Source of the DNA: Galbibacter pacificus
GTDB lineage: Bacteria; Bacteroidota; Bacteroidia; Flavobacteriales; Flavobacteriaceae
Length of the DNA stretch: 64,000 nucleotides
Assembly: GCF_029603155.1 (NCBI RefSeq)
Contig: NZ_JAPMUA010000006.1
Span: forward strand, 186,001-250,000
Direction of reading: 5' to 3'
The notes under the pieces were generated by a model, which was not told where the DNA came from, did not search any database, and saw only the letters and a list, made by a program, of their open reading frames with translations. The position numbers and the translations under genes are program-made. Positions within the stretch are counted from its first letter, which is position 1; every line of letters begins with the position of its first letter. Of the stretch, positions 59,057 through 64,000 are shown one piece after another.

Positions 59057-60700
59057 ATGAAGAAGTATCTATTCAACCCATATGTATTATGTTTGGTAGC
59101 GTTTGCGAGTTTAACTAGCTGTAGTAACTCAAACAAAAACACTTCCAGGGCTACAGGATGGCAAATCAACTCTAAAGAAGGAGGCTTTCAATACAACACA
59201 AATTTTAAAGAGCAGGAAACTGCTCCGGGTCTTGTGTTTTTGGAAGGCGGAACTTTTGTTAGGGGAAAAGTGCAAGACGATGTAATGCATGACTGGAACA
59301 ACACACCTACACAACAACATGTCCAGTCGTTTTACATGGATGAAACAGAGGTTACCAATAAGATGTACATGGAATACCTGGACTATCTTAAAAGTGTTTA
59401 TCCTCCAGACGACCCCGCTTATGCAAATATTTACCAAGGCGCCCTACCCGACACTCTTGTTTGGAGAAACCGGCTTGGTTATAACGAAGTAATGACCAAC
59501 AACTATTTAAGGCACCCTGCATATGCAGAATACCCCGTAGTTGGTGTAAACTGGGTGCAAGCGGTTCAATTTTCCGAATGGAGAACCGACCGTGTAAACG
59601 AACTTATGCTTGAAAGGGAGGGGTATCTTGCCAAGAACAGCAAATATGCCGTTGTAAATGGTGAGACCCAAGGAACGTTTAGCACAGAAACCTATTTAAA
59701 CAGCCCCGAAAATGTATATGGAGGTCAAATAGACTCCTTACAAGGAAAGGCAAAAAGAGACTCTACAAACGTATTTGCAAAAAGATCAAGCGGAATTATC
59801 ATGCCTTCATATAGGCTGCCCACGGAAACCGAATGGGAATATGCCGCTACAGCACTTGTTGGAACCAGGGAATACAATAATTATAGAGGAAGAAAAAAAT
59901 ATCCTTGGGAAGGAGAATATACCCGTTCCGGAAAAAGAAAGAACCGTGGCGACCAATTGGCAAACTTTAAACAAGGAAAAGGTGATTATGGCGGAATTGC
60001 AGGCTGGTCTGACGATAGCGCAGACATTACCGCACAGGTAAAATCGTATCCTCCAAACGATTGGGGACTTTACGATATGGCCGGTAACGTAGCAGAATGG
60101 GTTGCTGATGTATACAGACCCATTGTAGACGACGAAGCAAACGACTTTAACTATTATCGCGGTAACGTATATATGAAAACGTCTATTGGCGAAGATGGAA
60201 AAGTGGATATAGTAGGAAGGGACGGAATTAAATATGATACTTTGAGCAATGGAAGAATTGTAGCCCGCGACTTGCCAGGTGAAATAGCCATGGTTCCTAT
60301 AAATGAAAATGATACGTACCTTAGAACCAATTTCGATAGAAGCGACAACAGAGACTATAGAGATGGCGACAAAGGATCTACAAGATACTACGATATGTTT
60401 AGCGATGATGGAGAACTTGACGATTCCAAAAGGATGTACAATGCCCCCGAAAATAAAATTGAAAGGGATTCTTTAGGAAATATCATTAAACAAATCGACG
60501 AATCCAATTCCAGGACCACACTTATAAACGACGAAGTCCGTGTATACAAAGGAGGTTCATGGAGAGATCGGGCATATTGGCTAGACCCGGCCCAACGTAG
60601 ATACCTGCCACAATACATGGCTACCGATTATATTGGTTTCCGCTGTGCAATGTCAAGGGTAGGTTCTAAAGCCAAAGAAAAGAAAACACCGAGACACTAA
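59057..60700 (+). CDS. gldJ: gliding motility lipoprotein GldJ
   Basis: A 547-aa lipoprotein with the lipobox SLTSC (Cys22) and an FGE-sulfatase (SUMF1)-like domain. LEGGTFVRGKVQDD, YMDETEVTNKMYMEYLDY, SYRLPTETEWEYAA, MAGNVAEWVADVY and YKGGSWRDRAYWLDPAQRRY mark it. GldJ is required for gliding and type IX secretion in Flavobacterium, apparently by stabilising GldK and as part of the motor-track apparatus. It is followed by its own terminator and murF. Confidence 0.95.
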   Translation: MKKYLFNPYVLCLVAFASLTSCSNSNKNTSRATGWQINSKEGGFQYNTNFKEQETAPGLVFLEGGTFVRGKVQDDVMHDWNNTPTQQHVQSFYMDETEVTNKMYMEYLDYLKSVYPPDDPAYANIYQGALPDTLVWRNRLGYNEVMTNNYLRHPAYAEYPVVGVNWVQAVQFSEWRTDRVNELMLEREGYLAKNSKYAVVNGETQGTFSTETYLNSPENVYGGQIDSLQGKAKRDSTNVFAKRSSGIIMPSYRLPTETEWEYAATALVGTREYNNYRGRKKYPWEGEYTRSGKRKNRGDQLANFKQGKGDYGGIAGWSDDSADITAQVKSYPPNDWGLYDMAGNVAEWVADVYRPIVDDEANDFNYYRGNVYMKTSIGEDGKVDIVGRDGIKYDTLSNGRIVARDLPGEIAMVPINENDTYLRTNFDRSDNRDYRDGDKGSTRYYDMFSDDGELDDSKRMYNAPENKIERDSLGNIIKQIDESNSRTTLINDEVRVYKGGSWRDRAYWLDPAQRRYLPQYMATDYIGFRCAMSRVGSKAKEKKTPRH

Positions 60701-60724
60701 AAATATTTCAATAAAATACACTCG

Positions 60725-60752
60725 AAGCCCTGATCTATTCAGGGCTTTTTTT
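60725..60752 (+). terminator. gldJ terminator
   Basis: AAGCCCTGA (60725-60733) and TCAGGGCTT (60739-60747) form a 9-bp perfect stem with a 5-nt loop, followed by TTTTT. It is 24 bp after the gldJ stop and just before the murF start at 60767. Confidence 0.88.
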
Positions 60753-60766
60753 ATACTTTTATTTCT

Positions 60767-62044
60767 ATGAAAATAGAAGAACTTCACTCGTATTTTTTAA
60801 ACACCTCAGGAGTAATTACCGATACCCGAAAAATAGAAGACAATTGTTTGTTTTTTGCATTAAAGGGAGAAAATTTTAATGGGAACAAATTTGCAGAAGA
60901 AGCCTTAAAAAAAGGGGCTGCTTATGCCATAATAGATCAAGAGGAATATCATACATCAAACAAAACCATTCTTGTAAGCAATACTTTGGAAGCATTACAG
61001 CAACTTGCTTCCTATCATAGAAAATATTTAAACATTCCCATTATAGCGCTCACCGGAAGCAATGGCAAGACCACTACCAAAGAGCTCATCAATGCAGTTT
61101 TGTCTAAAAAATTTAGCACAAAAGCTACCAAGGGAAATCTAAACAATCATATTGGCGTGCCCATTACCTTACTCTCCATGGATAATAAAGTTGAAATGGG
61201 CGTGGTGGAAATGGGAGCCAACCACCTCAAGGAAATAGAACAGTTATGTAATATTGCAACTCCAGATTATGGATACATCACCAATTTTGGGAAAGCACAC
61301 CTAGAAGGTTTTGGAGGGGTTGAAGGGGTTATTAAAGGCAAAAGCGAACTTTATAATCATCTTATAAATAACCATAAAACTGTTTTTTTTAATGCTGATG
61401 ATGCTATCCAAAAGGAGAAACTAGAGAATTATCAAAAAAAATATGGTTTTAGCGCTATTTCAGCATCCGATGTTAAGGTGAATTTGACCAGTGCCGATCC
61501 CTTTGTTGAAGTTCTATATAAAAACAAGGCAATCAAATCGCAGTTAATCGGCGCATACAATTATACCAATATTGCAGCTGCCATTACCATTGGTTGTTAC
61601 TTTAAAGTACCAACAGAAGCTATCAAAGAAGCCATAGAAGCATACCTGCCTTCCAACAACAGATCGCAAATAATAAAGACCCGTAAATATAAAATTATCC
61701 TTGACGCCTATAATGCCAATCCAACCAGTATGAAGGCTGCTTTAGAAAACTTTTCCGCTTTAAAAGACGACCATAAAACCGTAATTCTTGGAGATATGTT
61801 TGAATTAGGCCCAAGTGCCAAGGAAGAGCATCAAATAATTGCAGATATTGCTACCGGATATAATTTTGAAAGGGTTTTCCTTATCGGAAGCCATTTTTAT
61901 GAAGCCAACACACAAGGCCTAAAATTTAAAGATTTTGATGCATTCAAGAAATCATTTCAAACAGATTTACCCACCAAAGGAACCATTTTAATAAAAGGTT
62001 CGAGAGGAATGGCCCTTGAGCGGATATTGGATGTTCTCAACTAA
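60767..62044 (+). CDS. murF: UDP-N-acetylmuramoyl-tripeptide--D-alanyl-D-alanine ligase
   Basis: MurF (425 aa), the ATP-dependent ligase adding D-Ala-D-Ala, the product of Ddl, to the UDP-MurNAc peptide. The P-loop is ALTGSNGKTTTKELINAVL, followed by TKGNLNNHIGVPLTLL-like and VVEMGANHLKEIEQL motifs; the C-terminal domain has VILGDMFELGPSAKEEH and ILIKGSRGMALERIL. It is positioned after gldJ, as in Flavobacterium relatives. Confidence 0.95.
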   Translation: MKIEELHSYFLNTSGVITDTRKIEDNCLFFALKGENFNGNKFAEEALKKGAAYAIIDQEEYHTSNKTILVSNTLEALQQLASYHRKYLNIPIIALTGSNGKTTTKELINAVLSKKFSTKATKGNLNNHIGVPITLLSMDNKVEMGVVEMGANHLKEIEQLCNIATPDYGYITNFGKAHLEGFGGVEGVIKGKSELYNHLINNHKTVFFNADDAIQKEKLENYQKKYGFSAISASDVKVNLTSADPFVEVLYKNKAIKSQLIGAYNYTNIAAAITIGCYFKVPTEAIKEAIEAYLPSNNRSQIIKTRKYKIILDAYNANPTSMKAALENFSALKDDHKTVILGDMFELGPSAKEEHQIIADIATGYNFERVFLIGSHFYEANTQGLKFKDFDAFKKSFQTDLPTKGTILIKGSRGMALERILDVLN

Positions 62045-62071
62045 AATTTTAATTTCATCCCAAAAAATATA

Positions 62072-62106
62072 GGCCGTTTAGTTTCTATATAAAAAACCAA
62101 ACGGCC
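62072..62106. other. hairpin between convergent murF and ferritin-like genes
   Basis: GGCCGTTTAGTTT (62072-62084) pairs with AAACCAAACGGCC (62094-62106) at 12 of 13 positions. It lies between two convergent genes and could be a bidirectional terminator, though no long T run follows. Confidence 0.5.
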
Positions 62107-62133
62107 CAAAACAACCAACCATTAATCTTTAAC

Positions 62134-62967
62134 TTATTCTTCTACAATAAACAAGCTGGCTATTGCTACGGCATCGTCTCCAGACAATGGTTCGTCATAA
62201 GCTTCAGTCGATGCTTCCATGGTAAAGGCTTCTCCATTACCCAATGTTGTTACATCAACTCCGCCATGAGTTACATTTTCTTCCCCATTGTACACTGGTT
62301 GTGTAGCATCTGGCATACCAGTACCCCTTTCGTTATTGGTAATCCAGCCTTTCAACCCTCTTAATCTTCTAATTTCAGAGGCATGACGAGCTTCAACCGA
62401 ATGAATCTGCAAAGCTGCCGTTAAAAAAGGAGATCCCAATAAGTTTCCTGCCTGACCTTTATAAGCCCTAACTCCCGTATCTTCAAACGCTTGGGCCAAG
62501 GCCAATAATTGAGCATAAGCGGTATCCTGCCCTGCTCCATTTTCATTAAAAGGATCAAAAGCACCACCTGCGGTAAAATCGAAAGTTGGTTTTTCAACCG
62601 GTGTAACACCAGCCCCTTCCAGCCCAGCGATTAAAAAATCCACATGTGCCTGTTCATGCTTAGAAATTTGCATATATACCGTTTCTGGCCGTCCTGTTGG
62701 CAAAACCCCGGACTGAAGTGCCAAATCGTAAAATTCGTCTTCCAAATATTCTAATGTCAAAGCCAATTGTAATGCTCCAACCGGATCGGCGTCCATGGAT
62801 TGAGCATAAGCTTTTTTGGAAGAAAGTGCAGCCAACCCAAAAGGTACTGCGGCAATTGCCGCTTTTTTACCAAGATCGCCAAAAGTTCCAAAAATATCCC
62901 GTCGCGATGATTTACCATCTAAAATATTGCTAGTGGTAAAATCGTCTAAAAATTTTATAATATTCAT
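62134..62967 (-). CDS. ferritin-like domain protein with twin-Arg-type leader
   Basis: A 277-aa protein from ATG 62967 (MNIIKFLDDFTTSN). Residues 22-54 look like a Tat leader (SRRDIFG, hydrophobic AAIAAVPFGLAALSS, then AYA). The rest is a ferritin-like (DUF4439/Dps-like) four-helix domain with LEYLEDEFYDLAL, SKHEQAHVDFLIAG, FEDTGVRAYKG and HSVEARHASEIRRLRG, which together give several carboxylate and His metal ligands. It likely works in the periplasm. It forms a pair with the related gene 22 bp upstream. Confidence 0.88.
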   Translation of the reverse strand: MNIIKFLDDFTTSNILDGKSSRRDIFGTFGDLGKKAAIAAVPFGLAALSSKKAYAQSMDADPVGALQLALTLEYLEDEFYDLALQSGVLPTGRPETVYMQISKHEQAHVDFLIAGLEGAGVTPVEKPTFDFTAGGAFDPFNENGAGQDTAYAQLLALAQAFEDTGVRAYKGQAGNLLGSPFLTAALQIHSVEARHASEIRRLRGLKGWITNNERGTGMPDATQPVYNGEENVTHGGVDVTTLGNGEAFTMEASTEAYDEPLSGDDAVAIASLFIVEE

Positions 62968-62988
62968 AGTTTTCAATTTAATAGTTAA

Positions 62989-63717
62989 TTATGGTAAGTT
63001 ATTAGCCGTGAATTCGGTTTTGATAAACCCGGTTGCAGCAACGGCAGCCAATATATCTGATGGGTCCATAGCCGCATCCAACCCGGTATCTACAGTAACT
63101 GCATCGTCACCGGCAAAATCGGCAGATCCGGGGTTAATAAGCGTTCTAATTGCCGAAGCATGCCTTGCTTCTACAGATACAATTTTACCTGCAATTAAAA
63201 GATAATCAGGATTGGAAATAAGTTTTCCGGCACCATTGTATGCAGCTACACCTGTATCTTCAAGTACTTTTGCCGTACCCAGAACCTGGTCCCTGTTTCC
63301 AAAGTCCAGATCGCCATAATCAAACTCCAAAGTTGGCAACACCAACTCTGTATTGCCTTCAACAGCTGCTGTAATAGCTGTTTTAAAGAAATCTCTATGA
63401 TTTACTTCGTGGTAGTACAAATCTGTTAACACTTGCTTTTCTTCATCAGAAATACTTCCGTAGAAAGAATTAACCACTTTGGTATAAAAATCGGCTTCAA
63501 GTTGTTCCAGTGCATATGCATAATTTAATACGCCCAGATCGCCCTCTCCCAAATCGAATACTTCAGAGTCGGGAGGCGGCATCATCCCTTGGTCGTCGTC
63601 ACTGCTACATGCCCACAATAAACCCGATCCAGCTACTGCCAAACCACCTAATTTCAAGAATTGTCGTCTGTTATTAAAGCCCTTTGGTTGATGGACTTTT
63701 ATGATTTTCTTTTTCAT
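62989..63717 (-). CDS. ferritin-like domain lipoprotein with Tat leader
   Basis: A 242-aa protein. The leader has NNRRQFLKLGG (Arg17-Arg18) and a lipobox ending at Cys37 (LLWAC), so it is probably exported by Tat and lipidated. The ferritin-like domain shows YALEQLEADFYTKVV, YYHEVNHRDFFKTAI, LEDTGVAAYNGA and VSVEARHASAIRTLI, parallel to the downstream gene. The two are likely paralogs, co-transcribed, and might form a metal-binding pair; the function is not known. Confidence 0.88.
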   Translation of the reverse strand: MKKKIIKVHQPKGFNNRRQFLKLGGLAVAGSGLLWACSSDDDQGMMPPPDSEVFDLGEGDLGVLNYAYALEQLEADFYTKVVNSFYGSISDEEKQVLTDLYYHEVNHRDFFKTAITAAVEGNTELVLPTLEFDYGDLDFGNRDQVLGTAKVLEDTGVAAYNGAGKLISNPDYLLIAGKIVSVEARHASAIRTLINPGSADFAGDDAVTVDTGLDAAMDPSDILAAVAATGFIKTEFTANNLP

Positions 63718-63829
63718 AATTGATGTTTTTAATGATTAATCTTCTACACATACTAACGAAGAAAAAGAAAGTCCGGTTTTCATAAATTTTTGTTAAATAC
63801 GAATTTAGTGAAAAGAAAGGGGGGTCTAG

Positions 63830-63855
63830 TTTAGGGTTTAGGGTTTAGGGTTTAG
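63830..63855 (+). repeat. telomere-like TTTAGGG microsatellite
   Basis: Three full TTTAGGG units followed by TTTAG, in the gap upstream of the ferritin-like genes. The first copy is preceded by a G-rich stretch (63818-63824). This is a short tandem repeat in a bacterial chromosome, not a telomere. Confidence 0.85.
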
Positions 63856-64000
63856 AGGGGCGAAAAAAGATTGATCATTATTTTTGCATAAACACAACAA
63901 TTGGGAATGATCCGGAATGATCCATAATCCCTATCAAGGGTTTGGGAGTACAATATGTAACAATAATAAATGTCCATTGTAAAAAAAAGCCACTCAATCT
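63856..64000. other. non-coding end of the window with a 10-bp tandem repeat
   Basis: No gene is apparent in 63718-64000. GGAATGATCC is repeated in tandem at 63904-63913 and 63914-63923. The rest is AT-rich and ends without a clear reading frame; a gene beginning beyond 64000 cannot be excluded. Confidence 0.4.

Noticed and set aside
63830..63855. Linear chromosome telomere
   Set aside because: Only three to four TTTAGGG copies, not at a proven molecule end, and bacteria of this group have circular chromosomes.

Overview
The window is a stretch of chromosome from a Bacteroidota bacterium, almost certainly a member of the Flavobacteriaceae. Support comes from the RpoB, TrpE, GldJ and PorV sequences, the low GC content, promoters of the TTTG / N18-21 / TAnnTTTG type, the near absence of Shine-Dalgarno sequences except in front of rpsU, and gliding and type IX secretion genes beside pdhA/cdd. 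No rRNA, CRISPR array, prophage or complete insertion sequence was seen.

Region 1 (1-10.9 kb, all minus strand) is the transcription/translation core. In transcription order it reads hpf, tRNA-Thr(TGT), tRNA-Tyr, tRNA-Gly, tRNA-Thr(GGT), tuf, tRNA-Trp, secE, nusG, rplK, rplA, rplJ, rplL, rpoB, rpoC (start only). This nearly matches the thrU-tyrU-glyT-thrT-tufB-secE-nusG-rplKAJL-rpoBC order of E. coli, with tRNA-Trp added between tuf and secE. A Xer-type recombinase and rpsU, which has a 12-nt extended Shine-Dalgarno, lie upstream.

Region 2 (10.9-21.5 kb) holds mixed housekeeping genes: an acyl-CoA dehydrogenase, an AGCS transporter with unusual N-terminal domains, a K+ channel, a PspC-like protein, a rhodanese, two thioredoxin-fold exported proteins, and a MarR/nitroreductase/YceI cluster with three copies of a TTGTA-N2-TACAA operator. 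Two genes here, a helix-hairpin-helix protein and a DUF2851 protein, are broken by indels in or next to short homopolymers.

Region 3 (21.5-29.4 kb) is a complete trp operon, trpE-G-D-C-F-B-A. It is preceded by a legible attenuator: a canonical promoter, an 18-codon leader peptide with three consecutive Trp codons, an antiterminator and a terminator. The operon is unusually decorated. Three small palindromic elements are read in frame at the ends of trpE, trpG and trpC, a four-helix-bundle (S23/IVS-type) cassette flanked by inverted repeats sits between trpG and trpD, and a 107-bp leader is duplicated upstream of trpC and trpB.

Region 4 (29.3-35 kb) starts with about eleven exact-period 21-bp degenerate tandem repeats. 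A TetR-regulated TolC/HlyD/EmrB tripartite efflux operon follows, with two TTAAAC-N4-GTTTAA operators.

Region 5 (35-57 kb) contains a UDG-like protein, ribosomal protein THX, yaaA, an RluA-family synthase, a PASTA protein, ddl, coaD, a PAS kinase with its response regulator, a SulP transporter, an M14 peptidase, a divergent NUDIX/pyrE pair, SRPBCC and DUF389 proteins, mannose-1-phosphate guanylyltransferase, SprT-like, SDR and M28 genes, pdhC, pdhA and cdd.

Region 6 (57.4-64 kb) carries porV and gldJ (type IX secretion/gliding), without porU between them, then murF and two tandem ferritin-like exported proteins. The last 280 bp are non-coding, with a TTTAGGG repeat.
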